From NCBI RefSeq assembly GCF_900142985.1, contig NZ_LT670849.1, positions 6,526,501 to 6,590,500 of the forward strand: 64,000 nt of DNA, read 5' to 3'. A program made the translations under genes and the position numbers. Origin of the DNA: Bradyrhizobium erythrophlei (GTDB lineage Bacteria; Pseudomonadota; Alphaproteobacteria; Rhizobiales; Xanthobacteraceae). The notes beneath the pieces are model-generated. The model saw nothing but the letters and a program-made list of their open reading frames with translations, was not told the origin of the DNA and ran no database searches. Shown piece after piece: positions 20,513 through 28,982 of this stretch; position 1 is the stretch's first letter; the number at the start of each line of letters is the position of its first letter.

Positions 20513-20794
20513 ATGGTGCTGGCGTGTCCAATGCCCGGTCGGAGCGCTCCGCTGATGCCGAGCCCATTGGTTGCAAAGTCTTCGACCGAGAACGCCAATA
20601 AGGTTGAGGTCCGCTACCGCTGGGGAAGGTGGCATTGGGGCCATTATATTGAAGGCTACTCTCCCGCTGAATACGCCTATGAACTTGACGCGGCATCGAA
20701 CGTCTACGGACTCTTTCCGTATCCGCGCTACTACGCGGGCCACTACAATCCATATTGGCATCGCGATTACGCGCCATACCATTACGGCTGGTAA
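20513..20794 (+). CDS. Small secreted Tyr/His/Trp-rich protein, start uncertain
   Basis: From the ATG the protein has 93 residues, but the first hydrophobic stretch is short (MVLACPM). Reading upstream in the same frame adds a normal signal-peptide start (NILKVAATLSVVSF) back to about 20465, behind GGAGGA and AGAGG, yet without any ATG, GTG or TTG there. The mature part is rich in aromatic residues and histidine (YRWGRWHWGHYIEGY, HYNPYWHRDYAPYHYGW), a style common in small secreted proteins of this family. Function unknown. Either the start codon is non-canonical or it has been lost. Confidence 0.5.
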   Translation: MVLACPMPGRSAPLMPSPLVAKSSTENANKVEVRYRWGRWHWGHYIEGYSPAEYAYELDAASNVYGLFPYPRYYAGHYNPYWHRDYAPYHYGW

Positions 20795-20896
20795 CTCCTT
20801 AACGCCGAAGAGATTGCCAACGTCGTTGCAGCCGTCATGCGCGCGACGCCAGGCGTCAACGATCATGTCGGCGCTCCTTACCTGATTGAGTTGAAT

Positions 20897-20922
20897 AGCC
20901 CCGACATCGTTCGGGGCTTTTT
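20897..20922 (+). terminator. Rho-independent terminator
   Basis: An 8-bp stem AGCCCCGA/TCGGGGCT with loop CATCGT, followed by TTTTC. It would end transcription from the small secreted-protein gene upstream. Confidence 0.8.
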
Positions 20923-21100
20923 CATGCGAACAGCTCGAAAGCGAAGCGACGTCGTCCGATTGTTCGCGCTCTGACTCCATTATGTTCTCAAAGAACGAAT
21001 CGGAATCGAGCAAATCAGCGCGGCGCAATTCCTAACAAATCGTAGTCGATCAATTCGTTGCGCTTCGATCTGCGCGGTGACGTCTCACGCAAGTGTTTTG

Positions 21101-21892
21101 TCACGGCAGGATCGCGAACGCGCGCGCCGGAAAGCCGAGGCCTTCACGCACCTTCGGCCAGGTCACGACAATCAGCGCGTCCCTTGGCGGCACCTTGTCC
21201 AGATTGGCCATAACTTCGATCTGATAGTGGCCGTGCGTGAGGATGTAGGTTTCCGAATCCATCTTGTCGGTGGTGTCGGTATCCATGGCTTCGTGACCGG
21301 TCGCCACAACGCCGCGCTCTTCGTAGAGGAACTTGATGGTCTCGAAGGCCCAGGCCGGGAACGGCGCGCGTTTGAACCGCTCGGGATCCTTGTCCCAATC
21401 CTTGTACATGTCGGTACGCAGCGCGACGAACGATCCCTTCGGCACTTTCCCGTGTCGGGTTTCCCACGCCTTGAGGTCAGCGACCGAAAACGCGTGGGTC
21501 TCGTCTCGTTTCTGATACGGCGTGTTGTCGAGCACGATCAGCGGCAGGATCATCTGCTTGAGCGGGATCTTGTCCATGGTGATGCCGCCTTCCGCGAAAT
21601 GCGCCGGTGGATCGACATGCGTGCCGTATTGCCCGACCATGTCGTAGGTGGTCGTGCGGAAGCCGTCTTCCTTGAAGGTGTAGGGTCTTCTGGTTTTCGG
21701 ATCGGAGGCCGGCGTGAAACTGGCCTGGCCGAATCCCGACCACACCGGTGTGGTCGGTCCGAAGCTGTGCGTGAGATCGACGAACTCCTTGCCGGCGATG
21801 ATGCGGTAGGCTGACGCGAGGTCGCCGCCGGCGCCGGCCGGGGCGGCTGAAAGCAGGGCGAGCGCCAGCACGATCGAAGCCCGGAAATGCAA
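21101..21892 (-). CDS. Cyclase family protein (metal-dependent hydrolase), secreted
   Basis: A 263-residue protein of the putative-cyclase family that includes bacterial kynurenine formamidase. The metal-binding signature is GQYGTHVDPPAHFAEGG (H-x-G-T-H-x-D-x-P-x-H type), with FVDLTHSFGPTTPVW at the front. A signal peptide (FRASIVLALALLSAAPAGAG) places it in the periplasm, unlike cytoplasmic KynB. The start is best taken as TTG at 21892, because GAGGAGG stands five bases before it; a GTG at 21916 is the alternative. Substrate unknown. Confidence 0.8.
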   Translation of the reverse strand: MHFRASIVLALALLSAAPAGAGGDLASAYRIIAGKEFVDLTHSFGPTTPVWSGFGQASFTPASDPKTRRPYTFKEDGFRTTTYDMVGQYGTHVDPPAHFAEGGITMDKIPLKQMILPLIVLDNTPYQKRDETHAFSVADLKAWETRHGKVPKGSFVALRTDMYKDWDKDPERFKRAPFPAWAFETIKFLYEERGVVATGHEAMDTDTTDKMDSETYILTHGHYQIEVMANLDKVPPRDALIVVTWPKVREGLGFPARAFAILP

Positions 21893-21949
21893 GTGGCCCT
21901 CCTCGAAGGATTGCACTGCGGATAACGGCGCCGATTATATCCGCATCGG

Positions 21950-22023
21950 CTAGTGTCCCGATTCCGAAGTTCGTACTATTTTTCGGAGCCACGTTTCGAA
22001 CTTCGGAATCGAAAGGACACTAG
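21950..22023. repeat. MITE-like palindrome A (CTAGTGTCC ends)
   Basis: A 74-bp near-perfect inverted repeat: CTAGTGTCC...ATTCCGAAGTTCG on the left pairs with CGAACTTCGGAAT...GGACACTAG on the right, leaving a loop of about 25 bases. It lies upstream of the cyclase gene. Such short non-coding palindromes with fixed ends behave like miniature transposable elements. Confidence 0.75.
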
Positions 22024-22036
22024 CAAACCCATTGAT

Positions 22037-22114
22037 CTAGTGTGGCTTTGGCTCCGAAGTCCGCATGGCGAGTTCGCGGCAAAAATGATGCGGACTTCTG
22101 ATCCGCCACACTAG
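22037..22114. repeat. MITE-like palindrome B (CTAGTGTGGC ends)
   Basis: A 78-bp inverted repeat 13 bases from palindrome A: CTAGTGTGGC...GAAGTCCGCAT pairs with ATGCGGACTTC...GCCACACTAG. It shares the CTAGTGT end and the TCCGAAGT core with A but differs elsewhere, so the two look like diverged members of one repeat family. Confidence 0.75.
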
Positions 22115-22152
22115 GGTTGGCGCTGCCATCCCGCGCTGAAGGCGCGTCAGCC

Positions 22153-22545
22153 TCAGCACCCGCTGAGCGACCCGCCTACCATCTCCGTGATGTTGGCTGA
22201 ACCGCCATCCGAGGTGGGGACCGACGGCGGGCAGACAGTGGAAGAGGAGGCCGCATGGCTTGCCGCCGCAGCAGTGGAAGTTGCCGACTGGGTCGAGGTG
22301 TTCGGTGTCTCGCCTGGCAGCTGTAACGGCACCTGGGACGTGTTCGACGAAGACGCGCTGATGCTCGACGCGCCCGCGCGGTCTGATGTAGCCGCGGATG
22401 CGCCGAAGCCGGCTGAGGAGCCCGAAGGCAACGGCTGTGTCGGCACGCTGAGCGGATCGGAACCGGTTCCGGTCGTGGATGCGGTCTGAGCCTGGGCCGT
22501 CGCGATGCCCAAAATCATGATCGCGATCAGAGGAAATGGTCGCAT
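22153..22545 (-). CDS. Secreted Ser/Thr/Ala-rich small protein
   Basis: A 130-residue protein with a signal peptide (MRPFPLIAIMILGIATAQAQ) and a low-complexity mature part rich in Ser, Thr and Ala (AGASSISASSSNTSQ, STAAAASHAASSSTV). Two cysteines at the end (TVCPPSVPTSDGG...SLSGC) could form a disulfide. No known domain. The ATG at 22545 has GGAGA seven bases upstream. Base composition and the signal peptide support it as real, but the function is unknown. Confidence 0.6.
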   Translation of the reverse strand: MRPFPLIAIMILGIATAQAQTASTTGTGSDPLSVPTQPLPSGSSAGFGASAATSDRAGASSISASSSNTSQVPLQLPGETPNTSTQSATSTAAAASHAASSSTVCPPSVPTSDGGSANITEMVGGSLSGC

Positions 22546-22689
22546 CGCTCTTCTCCTGCAGTGGTCCCCGAGCCTCCGTCCGAGACAACGCTCGACTGGC
22601 GAAAAAGAGCAGATGAAGTTTCAGGAAAGTGCGCGGGTGGAACCGCGGTGCGCTTCGCGGACCGGGCAAAAGCGAGCGCGCATTAACGC

Positions 22690-23595
22690 TCAGAACCGGG
22701 CCGATATGCCGGTGTAGACCTGAGCCTTGGGCGCCGCGCTGTTGAGGCCAAGATTGAGGCCGACGTCGAGAATGACGTGCTGGCTCAGGCGAAAATTCAT
22801 GCCGAAGTCGAGCGTATAGACCGGCGCCGTGGCCGGATCGGTTCCGACGGACGAATAGAGTTCGACCATGGCGTTGATGCCGTCGGCTCCGGGCACGGCA
22901 TGGCTGACGCTGACGAGGTTGACGAAATTGGCGTAGCGGTTGTTGCCAACAGCGCTTTTCAGGTCGTCGACTTCCGTCATCAGGGTGATGATGAAATCGT
23001 TGGGCCGAAGCGCAAGCGGCGCGATCAGGCCGCCCTCGACCGCGCCGTTGCTGATAAGCGGGTTGGATGAGGACGGCAGCTTGACGTAGGGAATCAAGGC
23101 AAATCCCATCGGGCCGCTGTCGTTGCCGAACAGGTTGATCTTGCTCCGCAGGAAAACGTCGCCAAATCCGGTCGCGTTCAGGAAATTGAACGGCGACGTT
23201 CCGTCAAACGATTCCGTGTATTGCAGCCCGTTGAACTGGACCTCGAGATCCATCCAGTTGGTCAGGCCAAGTTTCAGGGTTGGGTCGAGCGTCTGAAAGC
23301 TGCGCGTCGTGCCATTTGAATTTGAAATCGTGGTATTGGCGAGGTCGGTTTCGATCTCGAAGTGTCCGGCGTCGATCGTGCGAACCGAGAAACCCTTGGT
23401 TGGCCGGTCGGGCGCAAATTTTCGCAGCAGGTCTTCGGGCGTCGGATCGAAAAGCGTGTAGCCGCTCTTGTCGAGATCATCCGCCTTGCCCCGCGAGGGG
23501 ATCAGCGTGATCAGGAATGCGATGGCCACCAGCCGGACGATCATTGTTTCAACTTTCGGTGCGGCGGTCACGGTGCGAGAGGTGTTGCGTTCCAT
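22690..23595 (-). CDS. Outer-membrane beta-barrel, phenol MetA-type transporter family
   Basis: A 301-residue protein resembling the putative MetA-pathway-of-phenol-degradation family: an early DLANTTISNSNGTTRSFQ strand pair, then GFGDVFLRSKINLFGND and GPMGFALIPYVKLPSS, and alternating amphipathic strands to a terminal aromatic residue (YTGISARF), the outer-membrane insertion signal. The signal peptide is MIVRLVAIAFLITLIPSRGKA, so the start may be the ATG at 23544 rather than 23595; neither has a strong ribosome-binding site. The family is thought to form pores or bind hydrophobic compounds, but the name overstates what is known. Confidence 0.7.
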   Translation of the reverse strand: MERNTSRTVTAAPKVETMIVRLVAIAFLITLIPSRGKADDLDKSGYTLFDPTPEDLLRKFAPDRPTKGFSVRTIDAGHFEIETDLANTTISNSNGTTRSFQTLDPTLKLGLTNWMDLEVQFNGLQYTESFDGTSPFNFLNATGFGDVFLRSKINLFGNDSGPMGFALIPYVKLPSSSNPLISNGAVEGGLIAPLALRPNDFIITLMTEVDDLKSAVGNNRYANFVNLVSVSHAVPGADGINAMVELYSSVGTDPATAPVYTLDFGMNFRLSQHVILDVGLNLGLNSAAPKAQVYTGISARF

Positions 23596-23829
23596 CGGTA
23601 CAAGCGGGGTGCAAGCTCGGTGCCAGCCTCGATGTCACAGCACATTCAATCCGCTTTGCCGATGGTGCGGGATTAAAAATTCCGTCATCACCGTGGACCT
23701 GCCGTGCGCGAGAATATGAGGGCTGCGTTGCAGGCTATTTTTATGCTATTTCGATGACAAGTTCGGCGAGTGGTCCGATCCTAACATTTGGATCGAATCC
23801 ACTCCACTAGATGACAGTGAGTTCAGGAC

Positions 23830-24687
23830 ATGGAAGCGCCCACCGGACACGATCAGAACGCCGACCAAATTGCTTACTGGAACGGCGCGGGCGGCCTGCG
23901 ATGGGCCCAGCGTCAGCCGGTGCAGGACATCCTGCTTCAGCCGATCGCCGACCTCATTATCGAGCGGGCAAAGATCAGGAGCGGCGAGCGGGTGCTCGAT
24001 GTCGGCTGCGGCAGCGGATCGACCACCTTTGCCTTCGCAAAAGCCGTAGGCGCAAGCGGGCATGTCATGGGCATCGATATCTCTGCGCCGATGCTGGCGG
24101 TGGCACGGGAGGTCACACCGCCGGGCAGCCCGGTCGAATTCGCGCTTGCCGATGCGACCATCCATCCGTTTGTGCCGGAGAGTTTCGATCTGCTCGCCTC
24201 GCGCTTCGGCGTCATGTTCTTTGCCGATCCCGCATTGTCCTTTGCCAACTTGCGCAAGGCGATGCGGCGAACGGGACGATTGGCTTTCGCCTGCTGGCGG
24301 GAGGCGCGATCAAATCCGTTCTTCATGGTGCCGCTACAGGCCGTTTATCAGCACGTTCCGAAGATGCCGCAGGTCGGACCAGAAGAACCCGGCCCGTTCG
24401 CATTTGCTTCCGAGGAGCGCGTGAAGCGCATTCTTGGCGCCGCCGGATTTTCGGAAGTCGCGATGGAGCCGGTCGATCTGGCGCTCGACGTTGCAATCGG
24501 GGGCGGGCTGGAGGCCGCGGTCAGGAGCGCGACTGAAATCGGACCGGCGGCGCGCGCCCTGACCGATCATCCGCCGGAAACCGTTGCCGCCGCCACGCAG
24601 GCGATTCGTGAAGCGCTGCGGCCCCTCGTGAAAGGACAGACGGTCCTGCTCGATGCCGCCATCTGGATCGTGACGGCTAAAGTCTGA
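23830..24687 (+). CDS. Class I SAM-dependent methyltransferase
   Basis: A 285-residue Rossmann-type methyltransferase. Motif I is RVLDVGCGSGSTTFAFA, followed by the acidic end of strand 2 (VMGIDISAPMLAVAR), DATIHPF and LRKAMRRTGRLAFACWREARSNP. The pattern resembles UbiE/Methyltransf_11-type enzymes acting on small molecules; the substrate is unknown. The ATG at 23830 has AGGAC just upstream. It converges with pepT, only four bases separating the two stops. Confidence 0.85.
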   Translation: MEAPTGHDQNADQIAYWNGAGGLRWAQRQPVQDILLQPIADLIIERAKIRSGERVLDVGCGSGSTTFAFAKAVGASGHVMGIDISAPMLAVAREVTPPGSPVEFALADATIHPFVPESFDLLASRFGVMFFADPALSFANLRKAMRRTGRLAFACWREARSNPFFMVPLQAVYQHVPKMPQVGPEEPGPFAFASEERVKRILGAAGFSEVAMEPVDLALDVAIGGGLEAAVRSATEIGPAARALTDHPPETVAAATQAIREALRPLVKGQTVLLDAAIWIVTAKV

Positions 24688-24691
24688 AAAC

Positions 24692-25948
24692 CTAGGCCCG
24701 TTCCTCCCAGATCATCGCGAGATGAACGATGGTCTGCACGGCCTTTTCCATGTCCTGGCGGCTGACCCATTCGAGCCGCGAGTGGAAGGCGTGTTCGCCG
24801 GCAAAGATGTTGGGGCAGGGTAGCCCCATGAACGACAGGCGCGAACCGTCCGTGCCGCCACGGATCGACGTCTTCACCGGGGTAAGCCCCGTGCGCCGGA
24901 CCGCCTCGACCGCGTAGTCGACGATCTCCGGGTGACGATCGATCACCTCTTTCATGTTGCGGTATTGCGGTTTGATCTCGAGCCGATAGGTCGATCGTGG
25001 ATAGTTCTTCATAACGCCCTGGATGACTGTCTCCAGCAGCGCTTCCTTTTCGCGCAGGCCCTGTTCGGTGAAGTCGCGCACGATCAGGCCAAGCGTCGCC
25101 GTCTCCAGCGTGCCGCCGATGGCGATGGGATGCAGAAATCCCTGCCGGCCTTCGGTGGTCTCGGGCGACTGGTTTTTCGGCAGCCGCTCGACGATCGTGG
25201 CCGCGATCTTGATCGCGTGCTCCATCTTGCCCTTGGCAAAGCCCGGATGGGCGGAAACCCCTTCGATCACGATCGTGGCCGCATCCGCCGAGAAGGTTTC
25301 GTCCTCGATCTGGCCGGCGCTTTCGCCGTCGATCGTATAGGCGAACGCAGCGCCAAGCTTCTTCAGATCGGCCTTGTCGACGCCGCGGCCGATCTCTTCG
25401 TCCGGCGTGAACAGGATCTTGATCGTGCCGTGCTTGATCTGCGGATTGTTCTTCAGGAAGTGCACCGCGTCCATGATCTCGGCGACGCCGGCCTTGTTGT
25501 CAGCCCCAAGGAGGGTGGTGCCGTCGGTCGTGACGATGTCATGGCCGATCTGGCTGGCGAGCGCCGGGTGCTCATTGAAGCGGATCACCTGCGAGGGATC
25601 GGCCTTGAGCACGATGTCGCCGCCCTGGTAATTGCGGACGATCTGGGGCTTCACGTTGGCGCCGGAGCAGTCCGGCGACGTGTCCATATGCGAGCAGAAG
25701 CAAATCACCGGCACCTGCTTTTCGCTCGTCGCCGGCAGCGTGGCGTAGACGTAGCCATGCTCGTCGAGATGGGCATCGGGAAGCCCGATGTCGCGCAATT
25801 CCATCGCAAGCAGCCGGCCCAGATCTTTCTGCTTTTCCGTCGAGGGGCAGGTCGGTGACGCCGGATCGGACTGGGTGTCGATCACGACATAGCGCAGGAA
25901 GCGCTCGGTTACGGTGTGGGTGAAGTTGAGGGGGGCGCCTGCGGTCAT
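24692..25948 (-). CDS. pepT: Peptidase T (tripeptide aminopeptidase)
   Basis: A 418-residue M20B metallopeptidase that removes N-terminal residues from tripeptides in the cytoplasm. Zinc-site motifs are FCSHMDTSPD, TTLLGADNKAGVAEIM, ILFTPDEEIGRGVD and VIEGVSAHPGFAKGKM, with RGGTDGSRLSFMGLPCPN near the end. The start at 25948 gives MTAGAPLNFTHTVTERFLRYV, the expected N-terminus; the frame upstream to 26011 is not conserved in type. Length agrees with PepT. Confidence 0.95.
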   Translation of the reverse strand: MTAGAPLNFTHTVTERFLRYVVIDTQSDPASPTCPSTEKQKDLGRLLAMELRDIGLPDAHLDEHGYVYATLPATSEKQVPVICFCSHMDTSPDCSGANVKPQIVRNYQGGDIVLKADPSQVIRFNEHPALASQIGHDIVTTDGTTLLGADNKAGVAEIMDAVHFLKNNPQIKHGTIKILFTPDEEIGRGVDKADLKKLGAAFAYTIDGESAGQIEDETFSADAATIVIEGVSAHPGFAKGKMEHAIKIAATIVERLPKNQSPETTEGRQGFLHPIAIGGTLETATLGLIVRDFTEQGLREKEALLETVIQGVMKNYPRSTYRLEIKPQYRNMKEVIDRHPEIVDYAVEAVRRTGLTPVKTSIRGGTDGSRLSFMGLPCPNIFAGEHAFHSRLEWVSRQDMEKAVQTIVHLAMIWEERA

Positions 25949-26046
25949 GCAACCGCGAGTAACAGAAAACGCCCCTTTGGGGTAGTCTCTACCTCGCCGG
26001 AATGACACCAATTGGCTTAAAAACCAGCGGCTTAGGCCGGCTTTTG

Positions 26047-26305
26047 TCAGACAGATTCCTTCAGCTCCTTGGCGGCACGGAAGGCAACCTTCTTGCTGGC
26101 CTTGATCTGGATCGGCTCGCCGGTGGCGGGATTACGGCCCATGCGGGCAGCGCGCTTGCGGACCTGGAGAATGCCAAGGCCGACGATGCGGATGCGCTCG
26201 CCCTTCTTGAGATGCCTGGCGATCCGGTCCACCAGATCGGTCAGGATGGCCTGCCGCGAGGTGCTTCAGCGTGATAGTGGCGGCGGTTGCTGCCTTCTTC
26301 GCCAT
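26047..26305 (-). pseudogene. HU family DNA-binding protein, broken by an internal deletion
   Basis: The ATG at 26305, behind a strong GAGGAGGG, starts MAKKAATAATITLKHLA (codons to 26255). After one extra base (26254) the sequence resumes in another frame as QAILTDLVDRIARHLKK and continues through ERIRIVGLGILQVRKRAA, GRNPATGEPIQIKASKK and VAFRAAKELKESV. Intact relatives have about 15 residues between these parts, so some 45 bases that are not a multiple of three are missing. Translation from the normal start runs out of frame; a GTG at 26232 could still give a 61-residue fragment. The gene usually follows lon. Confidence 0.85.
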
Positions 26306-26533
26306 GTTTGGCCCTCCTCGTTGTTTTCGGATTTCAAGAAACCAAGTGTGGCAGGCCTTAAACGATTCGAGCTTCGGCGGCCTACGCCGTTTGACCGAAA
26401 AACAGGCGGTTTTTTGCATCGATATCGCAAAAAACCCTGTGGGTGAGGGGGATTTGCAACATCCTTGACTAAAGAGAGGCTCCCCTTTAATTCCTGCCCC
26501 GTGCGGACCGATCCTCTCTGGATTGCAGCATCC

Positions 26534-26610
26534 GCGGGAGTAGCTCAGTTGGTTAGAGCGCCGCCCTGTCACGGCGGAGGCCGCGGGTTCGAGTCCCGTC
26601 TCTCGCGCCA
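26534..26610 (+). tRNA. tRNA-Asp (GTC anticodon)
   Basis: A 77-nt tRNA: acceptor GCGGGAG/CTCTCGC (one G-U pair), D arm CTCAGTTGGTTAGAG, anticodon stem CCGCC/GGCGG with loop CTGTCAC and anticodon GTC at 26568-26570, T arm GGTTCGAGTCC, discriminator G and encoded CCA. Confidence 0.97.
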
Positions 26611-26800
26611 TTTTTGAACAACGAATCCAGTGACCTGACGATAGGCCGTTTCGTTGATCCAGCTTTCCAGCTAGCCGGAACTTCGCCTTTGTCCCAGAGC
26701 CACCGGCCGCTCTGCTTCCAATTTGTCCAGACGTTTCGCACCAGCTAGCCAAGCGGACGCGGCGCTTTCCGGGCGGTGGCCGAGCTCTGGCCCAAAAGGC

Positions 26801-26829
26801 AAAAGGGCCGCTGGGGGAAGCGGCCCTTT
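26801..26829 (-). terminator. Rho-independent terminator, minus strand
   Basis: Read on the minus strand: AAAGGGCCGC, loop TTCCCCCA, GCGGCCCTTTT. It lies 42 bases after the stop of the small membrane-protein gene at 26871. Confidence 0.8.
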
Positions 26830-26870
26830 CACATCCTCGTTGGGGGACGAGGTCCTCGGGGGGGACGAGG

Positions 26871-27065
26871 TTAGCGAACGATTGATGTATCCGAGCTGGT
26901 CAGGACGACCGGCTTGCCGGCTTTCAGGACTCGAGCGGTCTGGGCGTAGTCGGAGCTCACATGGGCTGACAGGGCAAAGCCTGCAACCGCGATTCCCGCC
27001 ACCAGCGCCATCACCACGATTTTCAGGTGGGTCGCACGGTCCGCGGAGTGGATCGAGTGGTTCAT
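26871..27065 (-). CDS. Small single-pass membrane protein
   Basis: A 64-residue protein: a short charged N-terminus ([13 protein letters not shown]), one hydrophobic segment ([21 protein letters not shown]) and a C-terminal part ending [19 protein letters not shown]. The ATG at 27065 is set by GGAGG five bases upstream. Function unknown. It is divergent from nuoA and followed by its own terminator, so it is an independent unit. Confidence 0.65.
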   Translation of the reverse strand: MNHSIHSADRATHLKIVVMALVAGIAVAGFALSAHVSSDYAQTARVLKAGKPVVLTSSDTSIVR

Positions 27066-27399
27066 GAGAGCCTCCAGGCGTCTTTGGCGCCGTCTGTTGG
27101 TTCCCGATGTACCCTGCAATTGTTTCCGGCTGGTTTCGTCGACTCCGCAAAATGGTTTCATTCCCGCCTTTGAGCGCCGAAACCGCTGGCCGGCCCGGCC
27201 GCGCTTCCGGGAATTTGGGACCTCGCAATTCGTGTGGCGACGGGCGGGCGCGAGGGTAGTTTTCCACGCGCCGCAGGGCGGGAAAGGGCGTCAAGATAGC
27301 TTGTCTTGCGCCCCTTGGTGCGCTGCGCTAAGCCTCGGAACAATTCTAATCCTTACGAATCTGCGGCCCCTCCACCGCCGCGGTAAAAGGACCCTCCCG
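27066..27399. other. Divergent regulatory region upstream of the nuo operon
   Basis: 334 bases between the small membrane-protein gene and nuoA, expected to hold the nuo promoter. TTGTCT at about 27300 with TGCGCT 17 bases downstream is only a weak promoter match. A CAAGA...TCTTG inverted pair overlaps it. No gene seen. Confidence 0.4.
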
Positions 27400-27765
27400 A
27401 TGACCGGCATCTTGCAGAATTACCTTCCATTGGTGGTCTTTGTCGCCGTCGCTGGTCTGATCGGTCTGGTGCTGCTGATCGCGCCGTTCGTGGTGGCCTT
27501 CCAGCAGCCCGATCCGGAAAAGCTGTCGGCCTATGAATGCGGCTTCAATGCCTTCGATGACGCGCGCATGAAGTTCGACGTCCGCTTCTACCTGGTCGCC
27601 ATTCTCTTCATCATCTTCGACCTGGAAGTGGCCTTCCTGTTTCCCTGGGCGGTGGCGTTTGGAAAACTGGGCGCGACCGGATTCTGGTCCATGTTTGTGT
27701 TTCTGGCCGTGCTCACGGTCGGCTTTGCCTATGAATGGAAGAAAGGCGCACTCGAATGGGATTGA
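27400..27765 (+). CDS. nuoA: NADH-quinone oxidoreductase subunit A
   Basis: A 121-residue membrane subunit of respiratory complex I with three membrane helices. The loop after helix 1 carries [29 protein letters not shown], split here as KLSAYECGF and [19 protein letters not shown], the conserved NuoA/ND3 signature including the quinone-site cysteine. The ATG at 27400 follows AAGGA. It opens the nuoA-N operon and its end overlaps nuoB by ten bases. Confidence 0.97.
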   Translation: MTGILQNYLPLVVFVAVAGLIGLVLLIAPFVVAFQQPDPEKLSAYECGFNAFDDARMKFDVRFYLVAILFIIFDLEVAFLFPWAVAFGKLGATGFWSMFVFLAVLTVGFAYEWKKGALEWD

Positions 27766-28352
27766 GTCCCGCTCCCGCCAAGCCAGGGTTTGCGCCGGCG
27801 GCGGCTCCCGCCGCGACCGGCATCATTGATCCCGCAACCGGAAGGCCGGTCGGCGCCAACGACCCGTATTTCCTGGAGATCAATCACGAGCTCTCCGACA
27901 AGGGCTTCTTCGTCGCCGCCACCGACGACCTCATCACCTGGGCGCGCACGGGTTCGCTGATGTGGATGACGTTTGGCCTTGCATGTTGCGCGGTCGAGAT
28001 GATGCAGGTGTCGATGCCGCGCTATGATGTCGAGCGCTTCGGTTTTGCGCCGCGCGCCTCGCCCCGGCAATCCGACGTGATGATCGTGGCCGGTACGCTG
28101 ACCAACAAGATGGCGCCGGCGTTGCGCAAGGTCTACGACCAGATGCCGGAGCCGCGCTACGTGATCTCGATGGGATCGTGCGCCAACGGCGGCGGTTACT
28201 ACCACTACTCCTACTCGGTGGTGCGCGGCTGCGACCGCATCGTGCCCATCGACATCTATGTGCCCGGCTGTCCGCCCACGGCGGAAGCGCTGCTCTACGG
28301 CGTTCTGCTGTTGCAGAAGAAGATCCGGCGCACCGGAACCATCGAACGCTAA
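27756..28352 (+). CDS. nuoB: NADH-quinone oxidoreductase subunit B
   Basis: A 198-residue peripheral subunit holding the N2 [4Fe-4S] cluster that passes electrons to quinone. Ligands are the tandem C77-C78 in [10 protein letters not shown], the Cys in [12 protein letters not shown] and that in [13 protein letters not shown]. The ATG at 27756 lies inside the end of nuoA, so the two are translationally coupled. An Ala/Pro-rich N-terminal extension of about 35 residues precedes the core, common in this group. Confidence 0.98.
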   Translation: MGLSPAPAKPGFAPAAAPAATGIIDPATGRPVGANDPYFLEINHELSDKGFFVAATDDLITWARTGSLMWMTFGLACCAVEMMQVSMPRYDVERFGFAPRASPRQSDVMIVAGTLTNKMAPALRKVYDQMPEPRYVISMGSCANGGGYYHYSYSVVRGCDRIVPIDIYVPGCPPTAEALLYGVLLLQKKIRRTGTIER

Positions 28353-28364
28353 GGTTTTTGGGTC

Positions 28365-28982
28365 ATGGACGACGGCAGGCTTGACGCTCTGGGGCAGACG
28401 ATCGTTGGCGCGCTGGCCGGTGCGGCAACGGGCCACTCGGTGGCGTTCAACCAGCTCACCGTGGATGTGAAGGTCGAACGCATCGTCGATGTCGTTCGGT
28501 ATTTGAGGGACGATGCGGCCTGCCGCTTCGTCAACCTGACCGACGTGACGGCGGTCGACTATCCCGGCCGCGAGAAACGGTTTGACGTGGTCTATCATCT
28601 GCTGTCGCCGACGCTGAATGCGCGCATTCGTTTGCGCGGCGAAGCGGACGAGACCACGCAGGTGCCATCGATCATCGACGTGTTTCCAGGCTCCGACTGG
28701 TTCGAACGCGAAACCTACGACCTCTATGGCGTGATCTTTGTCGGACACCCGGACATGCGGCGGCTGCTGACCGATTACGGTTTCGACGGCCATCCCCTGC
28801 GCAAGGATTTCCCGCTCACCGGCTTCGTCGAGGTGCGTTACGACGACCAGGAGAAGCGGGTGCTCTACGAGCCGGTCCGGCTCAACCAGGAATTCCGGAA
28901 ATTCGATTTCATGTCGCCGTGGGAGGGAGCGGATTATCCCCTGCCGGGCGATGAAAAGGCGAAGGCGGAGCCCAAGCCATGA
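28365..28982 (+). CDS. nuoC: NADH-quinone oxidoreductase subunit C
   Basis: A 205-residue peripheral-arm subunit (30 kDa family). The signature is [20 protein letters not shown] followed by [18 protein letters not shown]. Separate from nuoD, as in alpha-proteobacteria and mitochondria, not fused as in enterobacteria. The tail [12 protein letters not shown] is charged. It ends four bases into nuoD (ATGA overlap). Confidence 0.97.
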   Translation: MDDGRLDALGQTIVGALAGAATGHSVAFNQLTVDVKVERIVDVVRYLRDDAACRFVNLTDVTAVDYPGREKRFDVVYHLLSPTLNARIRLRGEADETTQVPSIIDVFPGSDWFERETYDLYGVIFVGHPDMRRLLTDYGFDGHPLRKDFPLTGFVEVRYDDQEKRVLYEPVRLNQEFRKFDFMSPWEGADYPLPGDEKAKAEPKP

